This document shows, piece after piece, positions 45,981-54,510 of a DNA stretch of 64,000 bases. This DNA comes from RHKX01 sp963823275 (GTDB lineage Bacteria; Actinomycetota; Thermoleophilia; Solirubrobacterales; 70-9): the NCBI GenBank assembly GCA_963823275.1, contig CAWGKW010000001.1, positions 62,001 through 126,000 on the forward strand, given 5' to 3'. A model generated the notes under the pieces. It ran no database searches. It saw only the letters and a program-made list of their open reading frames with translations, and was not told the origin of the DNA. The first letter of the stretch is position 1, and every line of letters begins with the position of its first letter. The translations under genes and the position numbers were made by a program.

Positions 45981-46679
45981 TCAGCCGAGCGCCTTCTCGA
46001 TCTTGGCAAGGATGCTCTTGCGAGCCTTGGTCTCCTTTTCGTGGGTGCGGACCTTGCGCAACTCCGGTTTGCTCAGGTCGTTCAGGCGATGGTTGATCTG
46101 CGCCGCGGTCAGCTCGTCGTATCCGGTGATCGGGAAATCCGGTCCGACCCCGGCTCGCCGTCTCGCCTTGTCGACCCGGGCCAGCGGCTCGTCGGCGGCG
46201 TCGCGGGCGCTTCTGGCCACCTTGGCGGCGGTGCCCTTCGCCTGCCTACGAGCCTTGCTGGTACCCCGCTCGACCTGCTTGCGAGCCTGGTCGAGCAGCG
46301 TCTCGAGCTCCTTGACCATCTCCTCGGATTGCTTGCGCCCGCGCGAGACGAGCTTCGAGACCAGGTCGTTGGCGTCGTCGCGGGTCATCCGGCCGCGCTT
46401 GACGGCGTCGTCGACGACCTCCTGAATGCGTTCCCGCGGCAGCGTGACGCTGCGCTCGAGTGCATCGCGGAATGCCTCAACGCTCTTGTCAGCCCGATCG
46501 GCGGAGCGCTCGGCCTTGGGGGCGCGGGCGCTCTTCTTGGCGGGCTTCTTGCTGGCGGCGGCCTTCTTTGGCGCGGGCTTCTTCCGGGCGGCGGCCTTCT
46601 TGGGCGCGGCCTTCTTGGCGGCGGTCTTCTTGGGAGAGCGCTTCTTCGGTGTGCTCTTCTTGGGGGCGGTGGCAGCCAT
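45981..46679 (-). CDS. histone H1-like, lysine/alanine-rich DNA-binding protein
   Basis: A 232-residue protein with the ATG at 46679. Residues 1-65 are a Lys/Ala/Pro-rich tail of repeated KKAAPKK-like units resembling histone H1 and mycobacterial HupB tails. Residues 70-160 are predicted long helices (ERIQEVVDDAVKRGRMTRDD, EEMVKELETLLDQARKQVER) resembling phasin/polyhydroxyalkanoate-type coils. A conserved C-terminal unit ITGYDELTAAQINHRL, then LSKPELRKVRTHEKETK follows. A nucleoid-associated role is likely from composition; no DNA-binding fold is proved. Confidence 0.75.
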   Translation of the reverse strand: MAATAPKKSTPKKRSPKKTAAKKAAPKKAAARKKPAPKKAAASKKPAKKSARAPKAERSADRADKSVEAFRDALERSVTLPRERIQEVVDDAVKRGRMTRDDANDLVSKLVSRGRKQSEEMVKELETLLDQARKQVERGTSKARRQAKGTAAKVARSARDAADEPLARVDKARRRAGVGPDFPITGYDELTAAQINHRLNDLSKPELRKVRTHEKETKARKSILAKIEKALG

Positions 46680-46748
46680 GGTTCCCTTCCCTAGCGGTTG
46701 GTGTGCCAGGAAATATGGCACCGCTGTTGATCCGGCGCTTGTCGGTGC

Positions 46749-47612
46749 CTAGTTCCGCGGGTGCTGCGAGGCGAGTTTCGCGACCACGGGAGCGTGATCG
46801 GACAGGCGGATGGGCCTGGGCCGTGTGTCCTGCGCGGTGGCGGCCGCGGTCGGGTCGGGAACCTCGCGTAATTGTGGCCGCCACTGCGACGGCGCTTCCA
46901 GAACCTCCAGGCCGGAGGCGAGCAGGTGGTCGATCACCCTTGGGCCCGTCGGTGCGCTGAGCCCGAACTCCGCGCTCAACTGCTCGAACACGTGACCGCT
47001 GAGGGCGGGTCGCAGGTTGAAGTCGCCCCCGAGGATCAGGGGCTCGCCCCTTGCCCAATCACGGGCGACCCGACCAGCTTCGATCAACTCCACCTCGGCC
47101 GCTTCGCGGGCGGCGCTGGCGTGCAGGTTCGCCACGCAGAGATCGTCGCCCAGTCGCGTGAACGCCATCATCCGCCGCTCCGGCCGGGCCGCCAGGCGCA
47201 GACTGCGTCGCTCGCTGACCCCCCCGAGCCCGCCGCCGGGAGTTCGCACCAGCGTCAGGTTCGACCCCCCTTCCCAGGATGCGATCAGGTCCGGATTCCA
47301 GGTCGCCGCCAGCGCCTGCGCCCGGCCGAGGTAGGGAATGTTGCGGCTCGTCGGCACCAGATGGGCATCGGCGCCACACGCGGTCCCCAGGCCCTCGGCC
47401 CAGCGTGGCGGGCACTCCTGCAGCAGCGCGACGTCCCACTCCGCGTCGGCGATGGTGGATGCGAACTCGTCGAACAGATCCCGGTTGACCTGGGCGTGTT
47501 CGTCCCCCCGCTCGGTGATGCGCAGTAGGCGGGAACGCCAGGTCAGCAGCTCGCTCTCGGGGGGGTGGTCGCGGCCGTGAAACAGGTTCCAGCTCAAGGC
47601 ACGGACCTCCAT
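46749..47612 (-). CDS. endonuclease/exonuclease/phosphatase family protein (cytoplasmic)
   Basis: A 287-residue protein without a signal peptide. The EEP-fold motifs are VRALSWNLFHGRDHPP (Asn), DVALLQECPPRW (catalytic Glu), CVANLHASAA (His), LILGGDFNLRP (Asp-x-Asn) and IRLSDHAPVVAKL (Asp-His). This is a complete set, so it is likely active on a phosphodiester or phosphomonoester; nucleic acid or lipid head groups are both possible. It is divergent from argF, with 99 nt between start codons. Confidence 0.88.
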   Translation of the reverse strand: MEVRALSWNLFHGRDHPPESELLTWRSRLLRITERGDEHAQVNRDLFDEFASTIADAEWDVALLQECPPRWAEGLGTACGADAHLVPTSRNIPYLGRAQALAATWNPDLIASWEGGSNLTLVRTPGGGLGGVSERRSLRLAARPERRMMAFTRLGDDLCVANLHASAAREAAEVELIEAGRVARDWARGEPLILGGDFNLRPALSGHVFEQLSAEFGLSAPTGPRVIDHLLASGLEVLEAPSQWRPQLREVPDPTAAATAQDTRPRPIRLSDHAPVVAKLASQHPRN

Positions 47613-47711
47613 CGGCGGGAATTATCGATCGGCCCTCGGCGGCAGCGCTCTCGCAGCCCCCGGTCTCCGGCTTCGCCGCCCCCCGCGCCAGGAGTAGTCT
47701 GCCGCGCTTCC

Positions 47712-48635
47712 ATGTCGCTGAAATCACCTGGTCCCTCCGAAACACCCGGCCCCCCGGGCTCCCTCGACTTCATCACGGGCGAGGAGATCACCGATCGCCT
47801 CGGTGCCCTCCTGACGCGGGCCGCCGAGCTGAAGGCCGACCGTCCATCCGCGGGCGTCGGCTCGCTCGCGGGCAAGTCGGTGGCCTTGGTCTTCGAGCAG
47901 CCCTCGACCCGCACCCGGATCTCCTTCGAGGTCGGAGTCGCCGAGCTCGGCGGTACCCCGGTCATCCTGCGCAGCGACGAGCTGCAGATCAGCCGGGGCG
48001 AGTCGATCGGCGACGTCGGTCGGGTGATGTCGCGATTCGTGCACGCGATTGCGATCCGATCCCTCTCCCACGAGCGCGTGGTCGAGCTCGCCGACGCAGC
48101 CGACATCCCGGTGATCAACGCGCTGACCCCGCTTCACCATCCCTGCCAGGCGATTGCCGACCTGCAGACCCTGAAGGGGAGGTTCGGCTCGCTCGAGGGC
48201 GTGCGGGTCGCCTTCGTCGGCGACGGTAACAACGTCGCCCGCTCGCTGGCGCTGCTCGGGTCGGCCGCCGGGGTCGAGGTGGTCGTCTCCTCGCCCCCGG
48301 GCCTCGAGCTCGCCGACGCAGCCGATCTCGGCGCCGAGCTGATCGCCGACCCCCGCGAGGCCGCCTCCGGGGCCGACGCGATCTACACCGACGTCTGGAT
48401 CAGCATGGGGGAGGACGATGCCGAGGCGAAGCGCACGGCTCTCGCCCCCTACAAGGTCGACGACGAGCTCCTCGCCGTCGCCGCCGACCGCGCCGTCGTC
48501 CTCCACTGCCTCCCCGCTCATCCTGGGGAGGAGATCAGCGCCGAGGTGCTCTACGGGCCGCGGTCGGCCGTCTTCGACCAGGCCGAGAACCGCCTGCATT
48601 CGCAAAAGGCCCTGCTGGAGATGCTGCTCGGCTAG
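47712..48635 (+). CDS. argF: ornithine carbamoyltransferase
   Basis: A 307-residue protein with its ATG at 47712. The carbamoyl-phosphate site is FEQPSTRTRISFEVG. HHPCQAIADLQT is the HPxQ motif. The ornithine-binding SMG loop is in DVWISMGEDDAEAK, and the catalytic HCLPAHPGEE is near the C-terminus. It makes citrulline for arginine synthesis. No other arg genes are in the window, so the gene is isolated from an arg operon. An N-terminal Pro/Gly/Ser-rich stretch (SPGPSETPGPPG) precedes the usual family start. Confidence 0.96.
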   Translation: MSLKSPGPSETPGPPGSLDFITGEEITDRLGALLTRAAELKADRPSAGVGSLAGKSVALVFEQPSTRTRISFEVGVAELGGTPVILRSDELQISRGESIGDVGRVMSRFVHAIAIRSLSHERVVELADAADIPVINALTPLHHPCQAIADLQTLKGRFGSLEGVRVAFVGDGNNVARSLALLGSAAGVEVVVSSPPGLELADAADLGAELIADPREAASGADAIYTDVWISMGEDDAEAKRTALAPYKVDDELLAVAADRAVVLHCLPAHPGEEISAEVLYGPRSAVFDQAENRLHSQKALLEMLLG

Positions 48636-48676
48636 GCCGGTCAGCTCGACCGCAGCGCCTAGACTCCGCAATTCGT

Positions 48677-48749
48677 GGCCCCGTGGTGTAACGGTTAGCA
48701 CGCGAGGTTTTCAACCTTGAAGAGCGGGGTTCAACTCCCCTCGGGGCTA
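48677..48749 (+). tRNA. tRNA-Glu (anticodon UUC)
   Basis: A 73-nt cloverleaf. Acceptor GGCCCCG (48677-48683) pairs with CGGGGCT (48742-48748), with discriminator A. The anticodon arm CGAGG...CCTTG has loop TTTTCAA, giving anticodon TTC. The T-arm GCGGG-GTTCAAC-TCCCC-type stem is present. CCA is not encoded. It lies between argF and the lgt homologue. Confidence 0.93.
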
Positions 48750-48763
48750 TTTCCAAGGTATTC

Positions 48764-49534
48764 ATGTACCCAGAAATCAACATCGGCCCGCTCACTCTGC
48801 AGACCTTCGGGCTCATGTTCGGGCTCGCGTTCGTCGCCGCGGGCCTGGTCGTCGCCCGCCGATTCCGCGAGCTCGACAAGCCCGCCGACTGGGCGTACGA
48901 GATGGCCTTCGCGGCGCTCGTCGGCGGCTTGGTCGGCGCCCGGCTCTACTTCCTGATCGAGAACTGGAGCGACGTCAGCGACGACATCCTCGGAAACCTG
49001 TTCAGCGGTGCCGGACTCGTCTGGTACGGCGGCGCGATCGGCGGCGCGCTCGCGGTCTGCGCCTGGGCCTACTGGCGCGGCCTCATGACGCTGTTGCTCC
49101 TCGACGTCGCCGCGGTCCCGCTCGCCCTCGGCTACGCGATCGGCCGAGTCGGCTGCCAGCTCTCCGGCGACGGCGACTACGGCCGGGCCTGGGACGGGCC
49201 CTGGGCGATGGCCTATCCCGACGGCACCGTCGCGACCGATCAGGAGGTCCACCCGACCCCGATCTACGAGACGCTCTTCATGGGCCTGGCGGCGATCGTC
49301 CTCTGGCGCCTGCGCGACCGGTTCCGGCCGGGGATCCTGTTTGCGCTCTACCTGGTTCTGGCGGGCTTCGAGCGTTTCATGGTCGAGTTCGTCAGGCGCA
49401 ACGCCGACGTCGCTCTCGGCCTCACCCAGGCGCAGCTGCTGAGCGTCGCGATGATGCTCGCCGGGGGCATCTGGGTCGCAGTCATCGCGAGCCGCGGTCA
49501 GCTCCACACGCGCACCCCGCCGCGCTTCTCCTGA
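48764..49534 (+). CDS. lgt: prolipoprotein diacylglyceryl transferase family protein (divergent Lgt)
   Basis: A 256-residue membrane protein with seven probable helices. The start (MYPEINIGPLTLQTFGLMFG) and the YFLIENW and GLVWYGGAIGGALAVC segments match Lgt topology. The Lgt signature GR-x-G-N-F-x-N-x-E is altered to GRVGCQLSGDGDYG, and the HGGL motif reads WYGGA. Such variants occur in several phyla, so it may be the main lipoprotein-modifying enzyme or a specialised relative. The C-terminal RPGILFALYLVLAGFERFMV and EFVRRNADV match the family. It begins 14 nt after tRNA-Glu. Confidence 0.85.
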   Translation: MYPEINIGPLTLQTFGLMFGLAFVAAGLVVARRFRELDKPADWAYEMAFAALVGGLVGARLYFLIENWSDVSDDILGNLFSGAGLVWYGGAIGGALAVCAWAYWRGLMTLLLLDVAAVPLALGYAIGRVGCQLSGDGDYGRAWDGPWAMAYPDGTVATDQEVHPTPIYETLFMGLAAIVLWRLRDRFRPGILFALYLVLAGFERFMVEFVRRNADVALGLTQAQLLSVAMMLAGGIWVAVIASRGQLHTRTPPRFS

Positions 49535-49539
49535 TCGGT

Positions 49540-50292
49540 CTACGAGGAGCGGGTGAGCCCGCCGTCGAGCGGGATCACCGTGCCGGTCAGGTATGCGGCC
49601 CGGTCGGAGCAGACGAACGCAACGAGGTCCCCGTACTCCTCCGGGGTCCCAAGCCGCCCGGCCGGGACGTCGGCTCTGGCCTGCTCCACGGCGACCTCGA
49701 GCGAGCCGTATAGCTGCCCCAGTCGTTCCGTGCCGAAGCGCCCGGTGGCGATCGTGTTAACGGTGACCCCGTCGGCGGCGACCTCTCGCGCGAGGGTGTT
49801 GAGCAGGCCGACGGCCGCCATTCGGTTGGAGTTGGAGAGCGTCAGCCCGGCAATCGGCTCCCGCACCGAGGTCGAGGAGACGTTGGCGATCCGTCCCCAC
49901 CCGCGCTCGCGCATGCCGGGGACGCAGGCTCTGGCCAGCAGCAGCGGCGCCAGGACCAGCGACCGATAGGCGTCCTGCCAGTCGTCCATCGATGCATCGA
50001 GCGCCCCGCCGGGAGGTGGCCCGCCGGTGTTGAGCACGAGGATCTCGATCGGCCCAAGAGCCTCTGCGACCAGGCCGGGCAGCTCGGCGAGGGCTTCGGG
50101 ATCGGCGGTGTCGGCCGCGAACGTCGCGGTCTCGGCATTCATCCCGCCGCCAACCCGCTCCAGTCCCTCGAGCGACCGGGAGGCCAGGGCCACCCTCACA
50201 CCCTCGCGACCAAGCGCCTCGGCGATCGCTCGACCGAGCCCGCGACTGGCCCCGATGACCAAGGCGACCCTGCCCTCGATTCCCAGATCCAT
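49540..50292 (-). CDS. short-chain dehydrogenase/reductase
   Basis: A 250-residue SDR starting at MDLGIEGRVALVIGASRGLG, with the TGxxxGxG-type cofactor motif as GASRGLG. The structural NTGG (normally NNAG) follows in EILVLNTGGPPPGG. The usual Tyr of YxxxK is absent: the region reads LSNSNRMAAVGLLNTLAREV with Ser and Asn but no Tyr, while Ser in VSSTSVREP remains. This variant is common among 3-ketoacyl-ACP reductase-like (FabG-type) SDRs of unclear activity. The C-terminus has GTVIPLDGG. It converges on lgt with 5 nt between stops. Confidence 0.88.
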   Translation of the reverse strand: MDLGIEGRVALVIGASRGLGRAIAEALGREGVRVALASRSLEGLERVGGGMNAETATFAADTADPEALAELPGLVAEALGPIEILVLNTGGPPPGGALDASMDDWQDAYRSLVLAPLLLARACVPGMRERGWGRIANVSSTSVREPIAGLTLSNSNRMAAVGLLNTLAREVAADGVTVNTIATGRFGTERLGQLYGSLEVAVEQARADVPAGRLGTPEEYGDLVAFVCSDRAAYLTGTVIPLDGGLTRSS

Positions 50293-50294
50293 CG

Positions 50295-50501
50295 TCAGGA
50301 GACCAGCAGATAGGCGACCAAGACGACCGGGACGATCAGCGACCAGCCGATGATCCACGGCCCCCGCCGGTCGTTGCGCGAGGTCAGGATGATCCCCATG
50401 GCGAACCCGAAGGGGGGCATTATCAGCCCAAGGCCCCAGCCCCAGTTCGCCATGCTGTCCTCGACGGGCTTGTCCCTCGGCGCGCGCGGGTCGTGGGGCA
50501 T
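50295..50501 (-). CDS. small membrane protein
   Basis: A 68-residue protein with two hydrophobic segments (LGLIMPPFGFAMGIILTS and PWIIGWSLIVPVVLVAYLLV) joined by a short RNDRRG loop. The ATG at 50501 has AGGAGG upstream (50513-50518). An internal Met at residue 17 (MANWGWGLGL) is an alternative start. The stop is 3 nt before the SDR start and the next gene upstream ends 16 nt away, so this is part of a three-gene unit. The function is unknown. Confidence 0.7.
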   Translation of the reverse strand: MPHDPRAPRDKPVEDSMANWGWGLGLIMPPFGFAMGIILTSRNDRRGPWIIGWSLIVPVVLVAYLLVS

Positions 50502-50516
50502 CGGCCGTTGATCCTC

Positions 50517-50858
50517 CTAGGCCGCGCCGAAGAGCAACAGTTTGCTGGGATCGTCGGGGTCGGCCTTGGCCTGATAGCGGGCGCCGACCTTGTAGCCGGA
50601 TTCGCCCCCCTCGGGCAGATACTGGTTGACGGTCGCTTCGTATGGCTCCCCGTTGCCCTCGACATGAACAGCCATCGCGAACTGCTTGCTGGAGATGTCC
50701 CGCTTGCCGGTCTCCCCGATCGAGGTGATCTCGGCGGTGCAGGGCACCCCGGACTGGGCCAGCTTGTTGGCGAGTTGCGCGTACTCGGCCATGCCGCCAC
50801 CGCCCAAGCCGCCGCTGATCGTTGACCCGGCGCCCTTTATCTTGTCCATGAATCCCAT
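50517..50858 (-). CDS. conserved hypothetical protein
   Basis: A 113-residue protein starting at the ATG at 50858 with AGGAGAAG upstream. The N-terminus is Gly-rich (MGFMDKIKGAGSTISGGLGG, then MAEYAQLANKLAQSG). The remainder forms beta strands (CTAEITSIGETGKRDISSKQ, YEATVNQYLP, YKVGARYQAKADPDDPSKLL), suggesting a small beta-barrel. It is not secreted, and the function is not recognised. It shares a unit with the small membrane protein and the SDR. Confidence 0.65.
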   Translation of the reverse strand: MGFMDKIKGAGSTISGGLGGGGMAEYAQLANKLAQSGVPCTAEITSIGETGKRDISSKQFAMAVHVEGNGEPYEATVNQYLPEGGESGYKVGARYQAKADPDDPSKLLLFGAA

Positions 50859-51044
50859 TTCTTCTCCTGTCAACGCCGGCTCCGGACCGGCAACTTGAGG
50901 TTGCGGCGACCCTAGCGCGACCCCTGCGAGGGAGTCGCCCTCGCCACCCCCCGCTCCGGGCGGCCAGCTCACCTGGGAGAGCGCCTGCGTCGCAACGCTG
51001 AGCCCTAGACGGCAAGTGACACGAGTTCAAGTATCGACGAACCG

Positions 51045-52469
51045 GTGCCGATGACGAAATTGATGGAACGGCTGCAGAATCACGCGGAATTGAGGCTGTG
51101 GCCAGAGATGAGAGCCGTCCGCCCGATCATTTTGCTGCTGGGAATCGCCCTGCTCGCGGCCCTGTTGATACCGCGATCCTCTGAGGCCGCGGACATGCTG
51201 ATCTGCCGCAAGTTCGACAAGGCGGGCGACAAGAAGGGACGCACCATCCACGCTCACGGCAATGGCGCGATTTACAACGCCGGGGACGGGAGCGACACGC
51301 TTTACGGTACCCCGGGCGACGACATCCTCAACGGCGGAAACGGCAATGACCGCGTCTACGGCGGAGGGGGCGACGACATCATCTGCGGCGGTACGGGCAA
51401 TGACCACGTGTTTGGGGGCGGCGGCAACGACGCGGTCTATGGCGAAGAGGGAGATGACCAGACTGAGGGAGGTCCTGGGGACGATTATGTTCTGGGCGGA
51501 GCGGAAGAGGATCGCGTCACCGTTTGGGGCGATGGGCTTGATTTTGCGGATGGCGACTATGGGAAGGACGTGGTTGTGGGCGGAGCCGGAGATCAGATCT
51601 TCGGTGGCACGCTGAACGACCAGTTGTCGGTGAGGCTCACCAACGAGGACACCGAGAGCGCGATGTACGTGAACGGCGGCTACGACGACGACCGGATCAT
51701 CGGCTCAGAGCTCGCGGACACCCTGCAGGGCAACGTCGGCGAGGACAGGATCTACGGCCGTGGCGGCGATGACGTGATCAGGGGCGGCGGATCCAACGAC
51801 TTCCTCCAAGGCGATAGCGGAGACGACAAGCTGTTTGGAGAGAACAACGCCGATGACCTGCACGGCAGCGACGGAGACGACACTCTCATCGGAGGCGAGG
51901 GGAGAGACAACTTCTGGGGCGACGGTGGGTTTGATGTCTGCAGCTTCCTTGGCAGATCGGAAAAATTGAACTCCTGCGAGCGTCAGGACGACGGCAAGTC
52001 TCAAGCTGCCAGGGCGGGAGGAAAACCCGGGGGTCAGTCTGGATCCGCTCAGGTCATCACCTCCGACGGTTACCCCTTCCCTGACAAGTACTCTCAAATC
52101 GCCGGTTACGAGACCGTGAGAGCATCTGACGGCAAGGGTGGGATGAGGCTCCTAGACAAGGACTCCTCTCGCCAGAAGAAACCCAACGTGGTCGCGCTCG
52201 GCACCGTCTATCGGCCTCGTGAGTTTGATGGGGTGATCACCTCCCATCCCAAACACCAGAAGATCGAGTGGGCCTACACCAACACCTGTTCTCGCGACTA
52301 CTCATCCCCTGATGTGTGGCGTTCGACGGGCAACCACTCAACCACGCCTGTGAAGTTCAACATCACGATGCCTCCGAAGCGGGGGCCGAAGTGCGATGTT
52401 GCGATCTGGGGCAAGATCGGCAACTCAAAATCGAAGAAGAGCCTGAAGGCCAAGCTGCTCTATCGCTAG
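51045..52469 (+). CDS. secreted calcium-binding RTX-like repeat protein
   Basis: Up to 474 residues. The GTG at 51045 is the longest start; the ATG at 51111 (MRAVRPIILLLGIALLAALL) gives the best signal peptide. Residues about 75-320 contain some fifteen GGxGxD-type nonapeptides (TPGDDILNGGNGNDRVYGGG, then GDDIICGGTGNDHVFGGGGN and similar), the hemolysin-type calcium-binding repeat that folds into a parallel beta-roll. The C-terminal 150 residues are Lys-rich and unrelated, with paired Cys. No type I secretion genes are nearby; the signal peptide suggests Sec export instead. Confidence 0.82.
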   Translation: MPMTKLMERLQNHAELRLWPEMRAVRPIILLLGIALLAALLIPRSSEAADMLICRKFDKAGDKKGRTIHAHGNGAIYNAGDGSDTLYGTPGDDILNGGNGNDRVYGGGGDDIICGGTGNDHVFGGGGNDAVYGEEGDDQTEGGPGDDYVLGGAEEDRVTVWGDGLDFADGDYGKDVVVGGAGDQIFGGTLNDQLSVRLTNEDTESAMYVNGGYDDDRIIGSELADTLQGNVGEDRIYGRGGDDVIRGGGSNDFLQGDSGDDKLFGENNADDLHGSDGDDTLIGGEGRDNFWGDGGFDVCSFLGRSEKLNSCERQDDGKSQAARAGGKPGGQSGSAQVITSDGYPFPDKYSQIAGYETVRASDGKGGMRLLDKDSSRQKKPNVVALGTVYRPREFDGVITSHPKHQKIEWAYTNTCSRDYSSPDVWRSTGNHSTTPVKFNITMPPKRGPKCDVAIWGKIGNSKSKKSLKAKLLYR

Positions 52470-52673
52470 CTTCGGCTAACGGGCGCTGGGCTCCGTCCAG
52501 CCCCCCGTCGCGCCGTGAACGGTCGATCGGTCCCGCTACAGCAGTCCCTGCGAGCGAATCGGGCTAGTTGCATTTCGCACACGTCGCGCTACCCTGCTAA
52601 CGGGCGACCGAACGGCGGGGAGCCGTTCCCGGAGCCTCTTTTGGGATCCCCACCGCGACACGAGGAGGACGGT

Positions 52674-53267
52674 ATGTCTCGGATCAGGCGCACGAGGCCA
52701 TCGGCGGCTTTCGTGGTCGCAATCTTGGCGCTCGTCGCCGCAGTGGCGGGCGTGGCGGTAGCCGGTCCAACCGCGACCACCAGCAAGCTCGACAAGAAGG
52801 AGAAGCAGCTGGTGAAGAAGATCGCCAAGAAACAGGCAAACAAGGAGATCACCAGGCGTGCCCCGCAGCTCTCCGTGGCGAGCGCCGAGAGCGCGATCAC
52901 GGCCGAGACCGCGGCAGACGCCAATGCGGTCGATGGGCACGGCGCCACCTGCCCAGGCGGAACCTTCCTCCATGCCGGCGCGTGCTTCGACACCAGCGTG
53001 CGCTTCTCGATGAGCGACTGGACCGGCGGTGCCGTAGCGTGCGCTGATGCCGGCGGCTACCTGCCCTCGACCTCTGAACTGATGTCGATCCGCGATGAGC
53101 CGGGGATAGACCTCGGGGGCACTAACAACGGCCACTGGTCCGATTCACGTTTCCAGGAGGGGGCTACCAACAGGGCTGTCACGGTTCTCGACAATGGGGC
53201 CGTCGAGGTACCGGCCAGCGTCGCGAATTTCCGCCAGATTCGCTGCGCCTTCAAGCTTGTGCGCTGA
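52674..53267 (+). CDS. secreted protein with Lys-rich linker and lectin-like C-terminal domain
   Basis: A 197-residue protein from the ATG at 52674, after GAGGAGG. The signal or anchor is AFVVAILALVAAVAGVAVAG. A charged helix follows (KLDKKEKQLVKKIAKKQANK), then an AESAITAETAADANAVDG linker of the kind seen in exported proteins of this group. Residues 110-197 contain CPGGTFLHAGACFDTS, AVACADAGGYLPSTSELMSI and FRQIRCAFKLV: Cys-flanked, with the AC-x7-LPTxxEL type order of C-type-lectin/FGE-like or DUF1566-like folds. The ligand is unknown. Confidence 0.65.
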   Translation: MSRIRRTRPSAAFVVAILALVAAVAGVAVAGPTATTSKLDKKEKQLVKKIAKKQANKEITRRAPQLSVASAESAITAETAADANAVDGHGATCPGGTFLHAGACFDTSVRFSMSDWTGGAVACADAGGYLPSTSELMSIRDEPGIDLGGTNNGHWSDSRFQEGATNRAVTVLDNGAVEVPASVANFRQIRCAFKLVR

Positions 53268-53564
53268 TTCGTCGCCCAACCTTACGACGGGCCTGCGGCT
53301 CGAGTTCCAGCCCCCCGGGCGCCGGGGGGTGTTGAGTTTGGCAGCGAGTGCAGCATCGATGTTCGGGCAGGTGCCCATGAGTCTCGGTGGGAAGGCCGAT
53401 GCGGCCGCATCGGCGGTGCAAGCCCTTGAGGGGACGTCAGCTTCTGCCATCCGCTGGTTGGGCGCCAACGCGTGCAACAGCCAGGAGAATGCATCGGTGG
53501 GCGGAAACGGCAAGCGGCGCCCAGGGCAGCACCAATACTTCCCAAGCGGAATACTTCGCCCTCC
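53268..53564. other. 297-nt gene-free stretch before tRNA-Val
   Basis: No convincing coding frame, repeat or promoter was found on either strand. Short frames present are GC-rich shadows without motifs. It separates the secreted protein from tRNA-Val. Confidence 0.5.
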
Positions 53565-53637
53565 GGGCGGTTAGCTCAGTTGGGAGAGCGCCTGCCTTAC
53601 AAGCAGGAGGTCACTGGTTCGAGACCAGTACCGCCCA
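53565..53637 (+). tRNA. tRNA-Val (anticodon UAC)
   Basis: A 73-nt cloverleaf. Acceptor GGGCGGT (53565-53571) pairs with ACCGCCC (53630-53636), with discriminator A. The D-arm is GCTC..GAGC. The anticodon stem CCTGC/GCAGG encloses CTTACAA, giving TAC. The T-arm CTGGT/ACCAG encloses TTCGAG. CCA is not encoded. It marks the left border of a decayed region that continues to about 58.4 kb. Confidence 0.95.
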
Positions 53638-53996
53638 TCCCGAGGAAAGCGCATGAGCGCTGAGGATCACGGGATATCGCCGCCGCTGCGGACCTCCGGC
53701 GGGGAGCGGGTTCGAGGTCGCTCGTGCCCGTTTGTGCCCATGCAAGTGCCGACCCGCTGCGCGGCAGCGCGAAGGTGAGCCGGCCCTCGCGAGGTAGCCG
53801 CGGTGAGGCAGCAGCAGCGCGAGGCGGCCATCGAGCGCAGCTTCGACGAGTTTGCGGATCACCGACTTCAAGGTCGCCGCCCGCCGCGACGAGCTCGCCT
53901 TGCGGCTCTACCGCGAGTTGACCGCCGGCCAGGATCAGTTGATCGCGGAGATCGCCGCCCGCCGCGTCGAGCGTCGCCCCTGCCGTTGACCCGTGC
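53638..53996. other. gene-free stretch downstream of tRNA-Val
   Basis: 359 nt without a supported gene. Weak protein-like fragments in different plus frames (EAAIERSFDEFADHR near 53810 and VAARRDELALRLYRELTAGQ near 53870) look like scraps of a larger, unrecognised gene. No integrase or transposase motif is visible. Confidence 0.45.
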
Positions 53997-54490
53997 GCTG
54001 ACGATCATTAACCGCAACACGAACACCGGCGCTCTGGCCCAAAAACACGGCACAGCCGGCTGCATCTCCAGAAAGGGCTCCAGGGGGGGCTTGCCTGAAC
54101 GGTTCAGCGCTTCGAGGACCACGGTTCGTCACGGTCTCACCCGACGGCGCAAACGCCTACGTCGCCTCTCAGGAAAGCGACGCCGTCGCGGTCTTCGACC
54201 GCACCGAGCCCTCGGTGACAACGATCACCAAGGAGCCGAAGAGCAAGGTCGAGACCACCGGGAAGAAGATCGAGGCCAAGGTCGCCTTCGAGTCGAAGAA
54301 GGGCGCGACCTCCAGGTGCAGGCTCGACGACGCCAAGTTCAGGCCCTGTACCTCCCCTTACGTCGTCAAGGTCAGAGCGAAGCCCGGCAAGGCAAGAAGT
54401 ACAGGATCGCGATCAAGGCCACAGATCAGGCCGCCTACCTCGGATCCCCCGCCGTCGTCAGTTCAGGGCGATCCGCAAGGGGTAGTGGCG
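53997..54490 (+). pseudogene. remnant of the Cys-repeat propeller protein with shared C-terminal module
   Basis: At 53997-54075 the sequence NRNTNTGALAQ then HGTAGCIS matches one blade of the protein at 62344. In a second frame, 54125-54405 reads VTVSPDGANAYVASQESDAV, then VTTITKEPKSKVETTGKKIE and RCRLDDAKFRPCTSPYVVKV, i.e. the last blade and the Cys-pair module. The frame changes again near 54400 to GKKYRIAIKATDQAAYLGSP. The start and most blades are missing. It is a broken paralogue, not a sequencing variant of the 62344 gene, because the residues differ. Confidence 0.75.
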
Positions 54491-54510
54491 GACCGTGGTT
54501 CTCGGTCGGC

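Noticed and set aside
46500..46640. Tandem DNA repeat in the Lys/Ala-rich segment
   Set aside because: It is simply the codon pattern of the histone-like tail and is not a separate repeat element.
53638..54000. Integrase or transposase remnant after tRNA-Val
   Set aside because: Short protein-like scraps are present, but none shows recombinase active-site motifs.
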